Assembly (NCBI GenBank): GCA_002951995.1 | Contig: CP019797.1 | Span: 60,001-124,000, forward strand | Reading direction: 5' to 3' | Length of the DNA stretch: 64,000 nt | Source: Stenotrophomonas acidaminiphila | Lineage (GTDB): Bacteria > Pseudomonadota > Gammaproteobacteria > Xanthomonadales > Xanthomonadaceae | Shown here: piece by piece, positions 38,877-48,099 of the stretch | Numbering within the stretch: the first letter of the stretch is position 1 | Layout of the letters: every line of letters begins with the position of its first letter | Notes under the pieces: generated by a model | The model's input: only the letters and a program-made list of their open reading frames with translations | What the model was told of the DNA's origin: nothing | Database searches by the model: none | Translations under genes and position numbers: made by a program

Positions 38877-39192
38877 ACGGGGGTGTCGAAAATGCGGCGA
38901 TATGCGGCGAGGAAAACCGGGCGTGACCGGTGCGGTCCGGTCTTGCCGGGACCGGGCGGGAGTTCCACGGGCACCGGTGCCACGTGGCGTCACACCGGGC
39001 CCGAGGCCAATGCAGGTGATGGCGGCGTGGACCCGGCGGCGTGCGGTGATGATGGGCTGCGCGTGGCGGTTGCCGGCGCGTGGCGCGGGGAAAGGGCAGG
39101 GTCCTGCCTGTCGCTTTGCCGGTCGCCGCCCGGCCCGTTCGGGGAGAAGGGACGAACGGGCGCAATTCCACTGCCATGAAGGGAACCGACCG

Positions 39193-40710
39193 ATGACGGA
39201 CAAGACATCACACTGGACCCGGCGCGGCTTCCTTGGCGCCGGCGCGGCCGGCCTGGCCGGCACCGTCGCTGCGCCGCTGACCGCAATGGCGTCGCCGGCC
39301 TGCGCGTCGCCGCCCGGCGCCGGGGCCCGCCCGCGCCCGGACGCCGCCCAACTGGCATGGCAGCGCGAAGAGCTGTCGATGTTCGTGCATTTCTCGATCA
39401 ATACCTTCACCGGCCGCGAGTGGGGCGACGGGCGCGAGAGCCCGCGGCTGTTCGCGCCGGCGGCGCTGGATGCGCGACAGTGGGCGCGCACCGCGCGCGC
39501 GTGCGGCTTCGGCAGCATGATCCTGACCGCCAAGCACCATGACGGCTTCTGCCTGTGGCCCACCGCGACCACCGCCCATTCGGTGGCATCCAGCCCCTGG
39601 CGCGGCGGCAACGGCGACCTGGTGCGCGAGTTCACCGACGCCTGCCGCGCCGAAGGCCTGGGCGTGGGCTTCTACCTGTCGCCCTGGGACCGCAACGCCG
39701 CGGTCTACGGCCAGGGCCGGGCGTACGACGATTTCTACATCGAGCAGTTGAGCGAGCTGCTCACCGGCTATGGCCCGCTGACCGAGCTGTGGTTCGACGG
39801 GGCCAGCGGCGACGAACCCGGCGACAAGCGCCAGCAGTACGACTGGGCGCGCATCCATCGCACCGTGCGCGCGCTGCAGCCGCATGCGGTGATGTTCTCC
39901 GACGCCGGCCCGGACGTGCGCTGGATCGGCAACGAGAGCGGCAGCGCCGGCAGCACCTGCTGGGCCAGCGTCGACCCGGCACGAGTGCCGCGGCCCGGTG
40001 CCAACGATCCATGGACCGGCGAGGCGCTGCAGCAGGGCGACCCGCACGGCACGGTCTGGCGTCCCGGTGAAACCGACGTGTCGATCCGTCCGGGCTGGTT
40101 CTGGCATGCCGCGCAGGACGCGCGGGTGCGCACGCCGGAGAACCTGCTGGACCTGTACTTCACCTCGGTGGGACGCAACAGCAAGCTGCTGTTGAACGTG
40201 CCCCCGACGGCACAGGGCCTGTTCCACGACAACGACGTGCGCGCGCTGCGTGGTTTCGCGCGGCTGCGCGCGGCGATGCTGGCGCAGGATCTGGCCGCCG
40301 GCGCCGCGGTCACGGCCAGCAGCAATGGCGGCATGGCCGGACAGGTGACCGATGGCGACCGCGACAGTTTCTGGACGCCCGCCAACGGCATCCGCGACGG
40401 TTGGCTGGAGCTGGCTCTGGCGGCGGACGCGGAGTTCGACGTGATCCGCCTGGAGGAAGCCATCGCCCACGGCCAGCATGTCGCCAACTACCGCGTCGAT
40501 GCCTGGCGCGACGGCTGCTGGCAGCCGCTGGCCTGGGGCACCACGATCGGCCACTGCAAGCTCGACCGTGTGCCGCCCACCCGCACGCCGCGGCTGCGGA
40601 TAGTGATCGAACACGCCTACGACGCGCCGCGCATTGCCCGCATCGGCCTGCACCGCAGCGCCGGTGGCGACTGGGCGCGCCCGGACAACCAGGCGGGCGG
40701 CGACGCATGA
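39193..40710 (+). CDS. GH29 alpha-1,3/4-L-fucosidase (subfamily B-like), TAT-exported
   Basis: A 505-residue fucosidase with a twin-arginine signal (HWTRRGFLGAG). The catalytic part resembles GH29 subfamily B: SMFVHFSINTFTGREWGDG, ILTAKHHDGFCLWPTATTAHSVASSPW, YLSPWDRNAAVYG, and LWFDGAS with nucleophile Asp202. Subfamily B enzymes prefer branched Lewis-type alpha-1,3/1,4 fucose. The C-terminal 140 residues look like an F5/8-type (discoidin) carbohydrate-binding domain (VTDGDRDSFWTP, VIRLEEAIAHGQHVANYRVDAW). It is divergent from the fucose operon and overlaps the next gene (ATGA). Linkage specificity is inferred from subfamily features. Confidence 0.85.
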   Translation: MTDKTSHWTRRGFLGAGAAGLAGTVAAPLTAMASPACASPPGAGARPRPDAAQLAWQREELSMFVHFSINTFTGREWGDGRESPRLFAPAALDARQWARTARACGFGSMILTAKHHDGFCLWPTATTAHSVASSPWRGGNGDLVREFTDACRAEGLGVGFYLSPWDRNAAVYGQGRAYDDFYIEQLSELLTGYGPLTELWFDGASGDEPGDKRQQYDWARIHRTVRALQPHAVMFSDAGPDVRWIGNESGSAGSTCWASVDPARVPRPGANDPWTGEALQQGDPHGTVWRPGETDVSIRPGWFWHAAQDARVRTPENLLDLYFTSVGRNSKLLLNVPPTAQGLFHDNDVRALRGFARLRAAMLAQDLAAGAAVTASSNGGMAGQVTDGDRDSFWTPANGIRDGWLELALAADAEFDVIRLEEAIAHGQHVANYRVDAWRDGCWQPLAWGTTIGHCKLDRVPPTRTPRLRIVIEHAYDAPRIARIGLHRSAGGDWARPDNQAGGDA

Positions 40711-42572
40711 TCGACCGCCGCCAACTGCTGCGCGCCGCCACGCTCGGCCTCGCCACGCTGTCGCTGCCGCCGCTGGCCCTGGCCGCCACGCCCGGCCACG
40801 GCGGTACCGCCGCCTTCGGCTGGCGCGGCCAGAACTTCCTGCTGCACGGCAAGCCGTTCGTGATCCGCGGCGGCGAGATGCACATCGGCCGCATCCCGCG
40901 CGCGCACTGGCGTGCGCGCCTGCGCATGCTCAGGGCCATGGGCCTGAACACGGTCGGCACCTACCTGTTCTGGAACCTGCACGAGCCGCGCCCCGGCCGC
41001 TTCGACTTCGAGGGCCAGAACGATATCGCCGCGTTCGTCCGCATCGCGCAGGAAGAGGGCGTGTGGGTGATCCTGCGCCCTGGTCCCTACGCCTGCGCCG
41101 AGTGGGAGTTCGGTGGCTTCCCGGCATGGCTGCTGAAGACCCCGGACCTGCGCGTGCGCACGAACGACCCGCGTTTCGTTGCCGCCGCCACCCGCTACCT
41201 GGAGGCGGTCGGCGGACAACTGGCACCGCTGCAGATCCACCGTGGCGGGCCCATCCTGATGACCCAGGTGGAGAACGAATACGGCTCCTTCGGCAGCGAC
41301 CACGGCTACCTGGCCAGCATCCGCGACGCGCTGCGCGCGGCTGGCTTCGATGGCCTGCTGTACACCGCCGACGGCCCAACCGAGCGCATGCTCGGCGGCG
41401 GCACCCTGCCCGACGTGTTGGCCACGGTGAATTTCGGCGACGATGCCGCCGGCGGCTTCGCCGCCTTCGCCCGCCACCGCCAGGGCGTGCCGCGCATGGC
41501 CGGCGAGTTCTACCCGGGCTGGTTCGACCACTGGGGCGAGCGCCACCATACCGCCGCCGACCCGGCGCGGGTCGCGCGCAACCTGCAGTGGATGCTGGAG
41601 CGCGACATCTCCTTCAGCCTGTACATGTTCCATGGCGGTACCAGCTTCGGCTTCATGAACGGCGCCAACGACAGCGCCACCGAGCCGTACCAGCCGGACA
41701 CCAGCAGCTACGACTACGGCGCGCCGCTGGACGAGGCCGGGCGTCCGACGCCGGCGTTCCATGCGCTGCGCGCGCTGATCGGCGGCCACCTGCCGGCCGG
41801 CGAGACCCTGCCGGTGGTGCCGCCGTCGCCGCCGATGATCGCCATCGCGCCGGTGACGCTGGACGCATCGGCACCGCTGCAGTCGTTGCTGGGCGAGCCG
41901 GTGCGCGCGGTGCGCCCGCTGACCATGGAAGCACTCGACCAGGCCTACGGCTTCGTCTGGTACCGCGCGCGCCTGCCCGCCGCCGGCAAAGGCGCATTGC
42001 AGGTGGGTGACGTGCGCGACATGGCGCTGCTGTACCAGGACGGCCGCCGCCTGGGCACGCTGGACCGGCGCCGCGGCGATACCGCGCTGGAACTGGAAGT
42101 GCAGGCCGGGGTGCCGCTGGACCTGCTGGTGGAGAACCTGGGACGCATCAACTACGGCCCGCGCATGGTCGACGAGCGCAAGGGGCTGCTGGGGCCGGTG
42201 CGCTTCGCCGGCAAGCCGGTGCTGGACTGGGAAATGCACCCATTGCCGCTGGACGACCTTTCGGCGCTGCGTTTCAGCCCCGGTACACCGGCGGCACCGG
42301 CCTTCCATCGCGGCCGCTTCGTGCTGGACGCACTGGGTGACAGTTTCATCGACATGCGCGGTTGGGGTCGCGGGCATGTGTGGATCAACGGCCATCACCT
42401 GGGCCGGTACTGGCACATCGGGCCCCAGCAGACGCTGCTGGTACCGGCACAGTGGCTGCGGCGCGGGGAGAACGAGGTGGTGGTGCTGGAGCTGGAGCGC
42501 GATGCGCCGCCGTTGCGGGTGCAGGGGCTGGTGGATCCGGTGTTCGAGACGCCGGACGCGGCGCAAGGCTGA
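40707..42572 (+). CDS. GH35 beta-galactosidase, exported
   Basis: A 621-residue family 35 beta-galactosidase. Signal peptide with an arginine pair (MIDRRQLLRAATLG), possibly TAT-dependent like its partner. Catalytic landmarks: GEMHIGRIPRAHWRARL, YLFWNLHEPRPGRFDF, RPGPYACAEWEFGG, acid/base Glu191 in VENEYGSFG and nucleophile Glu267 in GEFYPGWFDHWG, then MFHGGTSFGFMNG. Jelly-roll domains follow. GH35 enzymes often prefer beta-1,3-linked galactose, the bond found in Lewis-a antennae. It is translationally coupled to the upstream GH29 gene. Confidence 0.92.
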   Translation: MIDRRQLLRAATLGLATLSLPPLALAATPGHGGTAAFGWRGQNFLLHGKPFVIRGGEMHIGRIPRAHWRARLRMLRAMGLNTVGTYLFWNLHEPRPGRFDFEGQNDIAAFVRIAQEEGVWVILRPGPYACAEWEFGGFPAWLLKTPDLRVRTNDPRFVAAATRYLEAVGGQLAPLQIHRGGPILMTQVENEYGSFGSDHGYLASIRDALRAAGFDGLLYTADGPTERMLGGGTLPDVLATVNFGDDAAGGFAAFARHRQGVPRMAGEFYPGWFDHWGERHHTAADPARVARNLQWMLERDISFSLYMFHGGTSFGFMNGANDSATEPYQPDTSSYDYGAPLDEAGRPTPAFHALRALIGGHLPAGETLPVVPPSPPMIAIAPVTLDASAPLQSLLGEPVRAVRPLTMEALDQAYGFVWYRARLPAAGKGALQVGDVRDMALLYQDGRRLGTLDRRRGDTALELEVQAGVPLDLLVENLGRINYGPRMVDERKGLLGPVRFAGKPVLDWEMHPLPLDDLSALRFSPGTPAAPAFHRGRFVLDALGDSFIDMRGWGRGHVWINGHHLGRYWHIGPQQTLLVPAQWLRRGENEVVVLELERDAPPLRVQGLVDPVFETPDAAQG

Positions 42573-42616
42573 CCCGCAGCCGCTGTTGCTGTTGCCGTGA
42601 CTTTGCTTTTGCGTCT

Positions 42617-42860
42617 GGGCTTTTGATTTCCAGATCCCCTTCCGCAGCGACGGAGCCGACGGGAAAAACCCGAAGGGCGACGCGCATGGACGCGCGTCGT
42701 TTTTCGACGAGACAGGGATGTCTCGTCGAAAAATCCCGGCGGCGGAGTGGACCCGGAGTGCGCAGCACGGAGGGCGCGTAGGCAGGGGCGTGTTTCTTTG
42801 GGCCACGTTTCTTTGCACGAGCAAAGAAAGGTGGCTCGCGCCCCGAAGGGGAGCGAAAGC
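42617..42860 (+). repeat. Left arm of a long imperfect inverted repeat
   Basis: About 244 bases that recur inverted at 43001-43247. The arm contains a strong internal hairpin, TTTTTCGACGAGACA / TGTCTCGTCGAAAAA, around the centre GGGA near 42715. It also has a second stem around TTTCTTTGCACGAGCAAAG and short spurious ORFs reading MDARRFSTRQGCLVEKSRR. The outer boundary is GGGCTTTTGA. I take it for a dispersed non-coding repeat, not a gene. Confidence 0.8.
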
Positions 42861-43000
42861 CGTTGATCCTGTTTCTGCCCTTGCTCTGACTTCTCCTGGA
42901 TCGCCAAGAGCGAATATCCGGGAATCCGTGCCAAAGCGATAGCCAAAAATTCGGTGGATCAAGCCCGAGGCAAAGCGATAAGCGAAAGCTTGAAAGCAGA

Positions 43001-43247
43001 GCTTTCGCCCCTGCTTCGCAGGAGCGAGTTACTTCTCTTTGCTCGTGCAAAGAGAAGTAACCAAGAGAAAGCACGCCCCTGCCTCCGCACCCAGCCCGCT
43101 GCGCGGGCTGGGTCCACTCCGCCGGCGGGATTTTTCGACGAGACATCCCTGTCTCGTCGAAAAACGACGCGCGTCCATGCGCGTCGCCCTTCGGGTTTTT
43201 CCCGTCGGCTCCGTCGCTGCGGAAGGGGACCCGGAAGTCAAAAGCCC
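43001..43247 (-). repeat. Right arm of the long inverted repeat
   Basis: Reverse complement of the left arm with scattered substitutions; the segment from CTTCCGCAGCGACGG through the CGACGAGACA hairpin is nearly identical. The arms are separated by about 140 bases (42861-43000), which hold no recognisable gene. The whole structure fills the space between the GH35 gene and the end of the PNGase gene. Confidence 0.8.
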
Positions 43248-43270
43248 GGGCAACAGCAGAATCACGGGCA

Positions 43271-43324
43271 ACCGCAACCGCAACCGCAACCGCAACCGCA
43301 ACGGCAACGGCAACGGCAACGGCA
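43271..43324. repeat. Hexanucleotide tandem repeat
   Basis: Five copies of ACCGCA followed by four copies of ACGGCA, without interruption. It lies between the right inverted-repeat arm and the 3' end of the PNGase gene. The two-block structure suggests a single C-to-G change that then spread by slippage. Confidence 0.9.
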
Positions 43325-43357
43325 AGCGGAGCAAGCTCCGCTTCTACGGGTGGGGCG

Positions 43358-44984
43358 TCATGGCGACGCCTTGCAGCCGCTCTGGTCCTCGACGAAATAG
43401 CCGTTGACGCTGGCGATGCTGCGCTGCTGGCAACCGCCGTCGTCCTCGCGCCGCCACACCTGCCGGGTGTGCGCCGTGGCGTTGCGCTGCCCGCGCGCCG
43501 CGCCGCTGGTGTACGACGCCGTGCCGACGAAGCGGTCGCGCGTCAGCGCGCTGCGGGTGCCGCCGGCCGAAGTTTCGCTGCGCCTCGTGTCGTCGTGGAT
43601 GTCCAGCGTGGTGGTCAGGCGCGGTTTGCCGTCCACCTGGGCGGTGACCAGCGCGCCGTCCAGGCCGAAGCGCTGGTCCAGCGTCTCGGTACTGGCGTTG
43701 CCGTTCTTCGGGGTGCGGGTGAGGGTCTGCAGGTCGCGCCATTCGGCCAGCAGGTGGTCGTCGCCGTCCTCGTCGCGGGTCCAGCGATGATGCAGGTCGC
43801 CTTCCAGCGAGCGCTCCACCGTGGTCTGCACGGTGCCGCGCGAGCCGCTCACTTCGCCGCGGGCGACGAAGCGGCGCTGCCAGCGGTACAGCATGCGCTG
43901 CTGCTGCGGATCGCCTGCGTCCAGGTCGCCGTCGTGCGCGACCTCGCCCAGCTCGGCCTGCAGCAGTCGCGCGCGCACGCGCTGGCCGCCCGGGTCGCGC
44001 CAGACCTGCACGTTGGGCATCAGCTTCCAGCCCTCGCGGCCGGCTTCCAGGCCGAGCACGCGGAAGCGGATCTCGTGTGGCCGGCCGTCGTTGAGCAGGC
44101 CGATGAAGGGCGTCAGTTCGTAGCGGATCGGGGCGATGTCGAAGGCGCGCGGGGCGGGGATCGCGTACCACAGGAACGGGTTGGACCAACCGCCGGTGTA
44201 GATGTGCGGGTACGGTGCGGCGATGCCGGCAACGCGCCCGTCCACCAGCACCTGCACCTCGCGGTAGGGTCCCTGCCTGGACTCGCACCAATAGCCGTCG
44301 GCGGTGGTGGCGAAGTACCAGAATTCCTCGCAGCCGCCGCCCGAGCCGGTGGCGTAGACCTCGGCCAGCAGGCGCTCGGTGTCCGCCGCGAGGGTGAGGC
44401 TGCCGACGGTGTCCTGGCCGTCCCCGTGCAGCGCGTCCAGCGCCCGCACCTGGTCGGCGCTGGCCAGCGGCGGATGGGCGGCATCGACGGCATAGAAGCG
44501 CAGCTGCAGGCGCATCTCGAACACCCCGGTATAGGTCTCGTTGACCACGTTGCCCAGGTGCATTTCCACCGGTTGGCGGGTGGCCAGCAGCGGTGCGTAG
44601 GCGCTCACGTCCTTTTCCACGTGCCAGGTGATGCCCTCGGGCGAGGGCTCGGGGTGCTGGTACGGAACACCGTCACTCCACCGATGGCGACATGGCCGAT
44701 GCGGTCGTACTGGCGCCCCTTCACTTCGCCGTCGATGCGCAGCACCACCCGGCTCCACGGGCCGGGGCAGGCGCGCGCCGCATCGAGCGTGGCGCGCGCC
44801 GGCTCGAAGCTGGTGAAGCCATGGCGCAGCACGTCCACGGTGCAGGCCGGCGGGTCGGCCGCGGCCGGCGCGGGATAGGCCGTGCGCGGGTCGTCATGGT
44901 CGTTGCCGAACTGCGCGGGCGGGGGGCGGCCAGCGCGGGCATGGCCAGGGCCAGCAGTAGACAGGCAGGCGCGGTGCGGGTCAT
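43358..44984 (-). CDS. PNGase A-type peptide-N-glycosidase (frameshifted twice)
   Basis: Cleaves the Asn-GlcNAc bond to free N-glycans; the plant PNGase A type tolerates core alpha-1,3-fucose. The product is about 542 residues when repaired. It has a signal peptide (MTRTAPACLLLALAMPALA) and then family features: GRQYDRIGHVAIGGVTVFRTST, GITWHVEKDVSAYAPLL, PHIYTGGWSNPFLWYAI, and FDIAPIRYELTPFIGLLNDG. Two single bases are missing: in the G6 run at 44921-44926 (just after the signal peptide) and at about 44650 (CTCGGGG for CTCCGGGG). Adding both gives one continuous family member. It is coupled to the upstream GH29 gene by ATGA. Confidence 0.85.
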
Positions 44985-46438
44985 CGCATTGTCTCCGTCG
45001 CGCCCGGCAGGCGCACCGTCCAGGCGTAGGCGTCGGCCGTGGCGTTGCGCACGGCGGTGGGAATCTCGATCAAGGTGTGGTCTCCATCGCGGCGCCAGGC
45101 CAGGGGGGCGTCCGTGCCCAGCACGGTGAGCCGCGCACCTTCGCGCGGGGCCGGGCCGGGGATCTCCAGGCGTGCCGGCAGCCGCGTTTCGCCCGCGTCC
45201 GGCAGGTAGATGGCGTAGACGTCGCCGTTCGCCAGGCGGGTGTAGCGGTACTTGCCGGCACGATAGGGCGCCACCGCGCGGCTGGCGTAGATGGCCTCGC
45301 CGTTGACGCGCATCCACGCGCCGATCTCGTGCAGCCGTCGCACTGCTTCGGCCGGCAGCCGGCCGTCGGGCTGCGGCCCGACATTGAGCAGGTAGTTGCC
45401 GCCCTTGGCGACCACGTCCACCAGCATCTGCACCACGTTGCGCGCGGACTTGTAGTTGTCAGCGGGCGTGTAGCTCCACGAGTCGCCCAGGGTCATGCAG
45501 GTTTCCCACGGGTACGGCAGCGGCAGTTCCGGAATCTTCTGCTCGGGCGTGCGGTAGTTCTCGTAGCGGCCGCCGACCGCGCGGTCCACCACGATCAGGC
45601 CGGGTTGGTTGCGCCGCGCCATCGCCACCATGCCCGGCATGTCGATGTCCTGCGGCCACGGTACGCCGGCAATGCCGTGGGCGAGGTCACCCCGGGTGTC
45701 GCCGGGACGCACCCAGCCACCATCCAGCCACAGGATGTCGATGCGGCCGTAGTCGCGGGTCAGCTCGTCGACCTGCGCATGGGTGTAGTCGACGAAGCGC
45801 TGCCAGCGCTCCGGGTACCGGCGGGTATCGTAGTTGACGTGGCGGTTGGGCGTGGCGAAACGCGGCCACCAGTAGTCGTCACTGTGCCAGTCCGGCTTGG
45901 AGAAATAGGCACCGATGCCGAAGCCGGCGTCGCGGAAGCTGTCGAATACCTGCCTGCTGATGTTGGCGCGCGGGTCGTCATGGAACGGCACGTTGGGCGC
46001 GGTGATCCGGTAGTCGCTCTGCTTCGTGTCGAACATGGCGAAGCCGTCGTGGTGCTTGGTGGTGAACACCACGTACTTCGTGCCCGCGTCGCGGGCCACC
46101 TGCGCCCATGCGGCCGGGTCGAACTTCACCGGGTTGAAGGTGTCGGGCAGGTGTTCGTACTGCCTTACGTAATCGTTGTAGGCCACGCCGTCGGGGCGCC
46201 GGCACCAGTCCACGTCCTCGGCGCAGATCGACCAGGACTCGACGATGCCCCATTGGCTGTACGGACCCCAGTGCAGCATCAGCCCGAACTTCCAGTCCTG
46301 CCATTGCGCCAGCCGGCGCACTACCTGCGGATCGGTCTCGGGCACGTAGTCGCCGGGGCTGTCGGCGCGGGCGCCGAACGCGGCGGGGAGCACGAGTGCG
46401 CCGAGCAGCGTCAGCGCCAGCAGACGATGCGGCTTCAT
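44981..46438 (-). CDS. GH29 alpha-L-fucosidase, exported
   Basis: A 485-residue fucosidase with a Sec signal (MKPHRLLALTLLGALVLPAAFGARA). GH29 landmarks: FGLMLHWGPYSQWGIVESWS, VVFTTKHHDGFAMFDTKQSDYRIT, and ILWLDGGWVRPG at the nucleophile region (Asp in WLDGG), then NYLLNVGPQPDGRLP. It differs clearly from the other three GH29 proteins here, which suggests another linkage; core alpha-1,3-fucose is possible but unproven. It is the middle gene of a three-gene operon, overlapping both neighbours by four bases. Confidence 0.88.
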   Translation of the reverse strand: MKPHRLLALTLLGALVLPAAFGARADSPGDYVPETDPQVVRRLAQWQDWKFGLMLHWGPYSQWGIVESWSICAEDVDWCRRPDGVAYNDYVRQYEHLPDTFNPVKFDPAAWAQVARDAGTKYVVFTTKHHDGFAMFDTKQSDYRITAPNVPFHDDPRANISRQVFDSFRDAGFGIGAYFSKPDWHSDDYWWPRFATPNRHVNYDTRRYPERWQRFVDYTHAQVDELTRDYGRIDILWLDGGWVRPGDTRGDLAHGIAGVPWPQDIDMPGMVAMARRNQPGLIVVDRAVGGRYENYRTPEQKIPELPLPYPWETCMTLGDSWSYTPADNYKSARNVVQMLVDVVAKGGNYLLNVGPQPDGRLPAEAVRRLHEIGAWMRVNGEAIYASRAVAPYRAGKYRYTRLANGDVYAIYLPDAGETRLPARLEIPGPAPREGARLTVLGTDAPLAWRRDGDHTLIEIPTAVRNATADAYAWTVRLPGATETMR

Positions 46439-47817
46439 CCGTTGCTCTCGATGGGGCGCGATTCCTCGCGGTACAGTTTCACCGGCGCGTCCAGTTCCAG
46501 CGCGACCACGGTGATGTCGCTGTCGAAGCCGTCCTGCGGCAGGGTCAGGAACAACAGGCCGGGCTGCTTGGCCCAGTCGTACTTGCCCACCACCCGCACC
46601 TGCACCGGCTGGTCGGCGCCGACCACGCGCGCGCGCAGCACCCTGCTGTCCAGGCCCTTGACCAGCACGTCGCCGTTGGGGCGGCCGTCCAGGAACAGGT
46701 ACAGCGTCCGGCCGTCCTTCGAAAGCGTGCTGGGGCCGGCGAAGTGGTCCGGGCCGATACCGGCGGTGGTGCCGTAGATCGCCTCGCGGTGCTTGCCGGT
46801 CCAGCGCCCCAGCGTGTCCAGGATCTCGACCTGGCGCGGGTCGAGGCTGCCGTCGGCCTTCGGGCCGATGTCCAGCAGCAGGTTGCCGCCCATGCCAATG
46901 GTCTGGGCGAAGATCTGGAGGATCTGGGCCGGGCTTTTGTACTCGTTGTCGCGCGGCTGGTAGCCCCACGAGCGGTTCATGGTCAGGCACAGCTCCCAGT
47001 AGCGCTGCGCGGGTCGCAGCACCGGCAGGCCGAGTTCGGGCGTGGCGTAGTCGCCGTACTGGTTCAGGCGCGAATTGATGACCAGACCCGGGTTGCGCGC
47101 GAGCATGTCCGCGCGCAGCTTCGCCGACTGCCATTGCCCGGCGTCGTGCTCCCAGTCGCCATCGAACCAGAGCAGGTCCGGACGGTAGCGTTGCTGCAGC
47201 TCGGCGATCTGCCCCTGGTAGTAGTGCAGGAAGCGCTGCCAGCGCCGTGGTTCGCGCGCGGGGTCGTAGCGTTTTTCCTTGCGCGTGAACACGTCGTAGT
47301 CCGGGTAGGACCAGTCCGGCAGCGAGTAGTACAGGCCGACCTTGAGCCCGTCGGCGCGCAGCGCATCGACGAACGGGCCAACCAGGTCGCGTCCGGCGGG
47401 CGTGTCGCGCACCACATTGATGCCCTGCGTCGAATCCCACAACGCCACCCCGTCGTGGTGCCGGGTGGTGAGCACCGCGTAGCGCGCACCGCTGCGCCGG
47501 ATCAGGTTGGCCCATGCCTGCGGGTCGTAGGCGCTGGCGGTGAATCCACGCAGCTGCTTCATGTAATCAGCGTGGGAGATCTTGCCGTTGAAGAACGACC
47601 AGGATTCGTCGATGCCGTCCACCGCGTAGATGCCCCAGTGGATGAAGACGCCCAGTTTGGCGTCGGCGAACCATTGCAGGCGTTGCGCGCGCTGTTCGGC
47701 GGTCTCGCCGTGCAGGTCGGCGTCAGCGTTGGCCGGGGCCGCCTGCGCGGGTGGGCTCGTGGCGGGTACGGCCAGTACGGCCAGCAGCAGCGTGAGGGCG
47801 GTCAGGCGCATGGGCAT
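46435..47817 (-). CDS. GH29 alpha-L-fucosidase, exported
   Basis: A 460-residue fucosidase with a signal peptide ending near PPAQA. GH29 landmarks: LGVFIHWGIYAVDGIDESWSF, AVLTTRHHDGVALWDSTQG, LLWFDGDWEHD (nucleophile Asp) and GMGGNLLLDIGPKADGSLD. The tail is a short beta domain. It is the first gene of the operon, followed by the second GH29 and the PNGase gene. ATG at 47817 or two codons later (47811) are both possible; neither has a strong ribosome site. Confidence 0.88.
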   Translation of the reverse strand: MPMRLTALTLLLAVLAVPATSPPAQAAPANADADLHGETAEQRAQRLQWFADAKLGVFIHWGIYAVDGIDESWSFFNGKISHADYMKQLRGFTASAYDPQAWANLIRRSGARYAVLTTRHHDGVALWDSTQGINVVRDTPAGRDLVGPFVDALRADGLKVGLYYSLPDWSYPDYDVFTRKEKRYDPAREPRRWQRFLHYYQGQIAELQQRYRPDLLWFDGDWEHDAGQWQSAKLRADMLARNPGLVINSRLNQYGDYATPELGLPVLRPAQRYWELCLTMNRSWGYQPRDNEYKSPAQILQIFAQTIGMGGNLLLDIGPKADGSLDPRQVEILDTLGRWTGKHREAIYGTTAGIGPDHFAGPSTLSKDGRTLYLFLDGRPNGDVLVKGLDSRVLRARVVGADQPVQVRVVGKYDWAKQPGLLFLTLPQDGFDSDITVVALELDAPVKLYREESRPIESNG

Positions 47818-47837
47818 CGGCAGATCATCCGCTTCAA

Positions 47838-47876
47838 TGGCTGGACCAATCCTAACGGCATCGTCCGTTCATGCAA
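47838..47876 (-). promoter_or_regulatory. Promoter and GntR-type operator of the GH29-GH29-PNGase operon
   Basis: Minus strand: -35 TTGCAT (47876-47871), 16-base spacer, -10 TAGGAT (47854-47849), overlapped by ATTGGTCCAGCC. On the plus strand the operator core is TGGCTGGACCA (47838-47848). Spacing and order are the same as at the fucose operon promoter. Confidence 0.65.
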
Positions 47877-48015
47877 GTCCTGGCCGCGCGGCAGCCGGTG
47901 CCCGTGCCCCCTTGTCGGCTGTAAGCGTCGCTGTTCCCGCCGCCAGGCTGACCCGCCCGCGCGGCGAACACTGGAAGCGTTTTCAGGGGCATGTGTGAAT
48001 TGAATCGGTCTAAAT

Positions 48016-48031
48016 AGTGACGGACATCACA
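48016..48031 (+). promoter_or_regulatory. CRP/Clp-type binding site ahead of the TonB receptor gene
   Basis: AGTGA-CGGACA-TCACA matches nine of ten conserved positions of the CRP site TGTGA-N6-TCACA; Xanthomonads have a CRP-like regulator (Clp). A -10-like TATGTT at 48053-48058 would start RNA near 48065, putting the site centre at -41.5, the standard activating position. The start site itself is a guess. Confidence 0.55.
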
Positions 48032-48099
48032 TTTTTACCGTAGTGTTGCGATTATGTTGACGCCATGCGCGGTGCTCAGGGGGGCTCGTGCATGTCAAC

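Noticed and set aside
42686..43214. Short ORFs reading MDARRFSTRQGCLVEK in both inverted-repeat arms
   Set aside because: The same peptide appears because the DNA is repeated; composition and lack of a ribosome site argue against a gene.
43271..43324. Possible CRISPR array
   Set aside because: It is an uninterrupted hexamer repeat with no spacers, and no cas gene is present.
44180..44190. A fourth match to the GntR-type motif (GGGTTGGACCA)
   Set aside because: It lies inside the PNGase coding region and encodes the conserved Gly-Trp-Ser-Asn-Pro stretch, far from any promoter, so chance plus protein constraint explains it.
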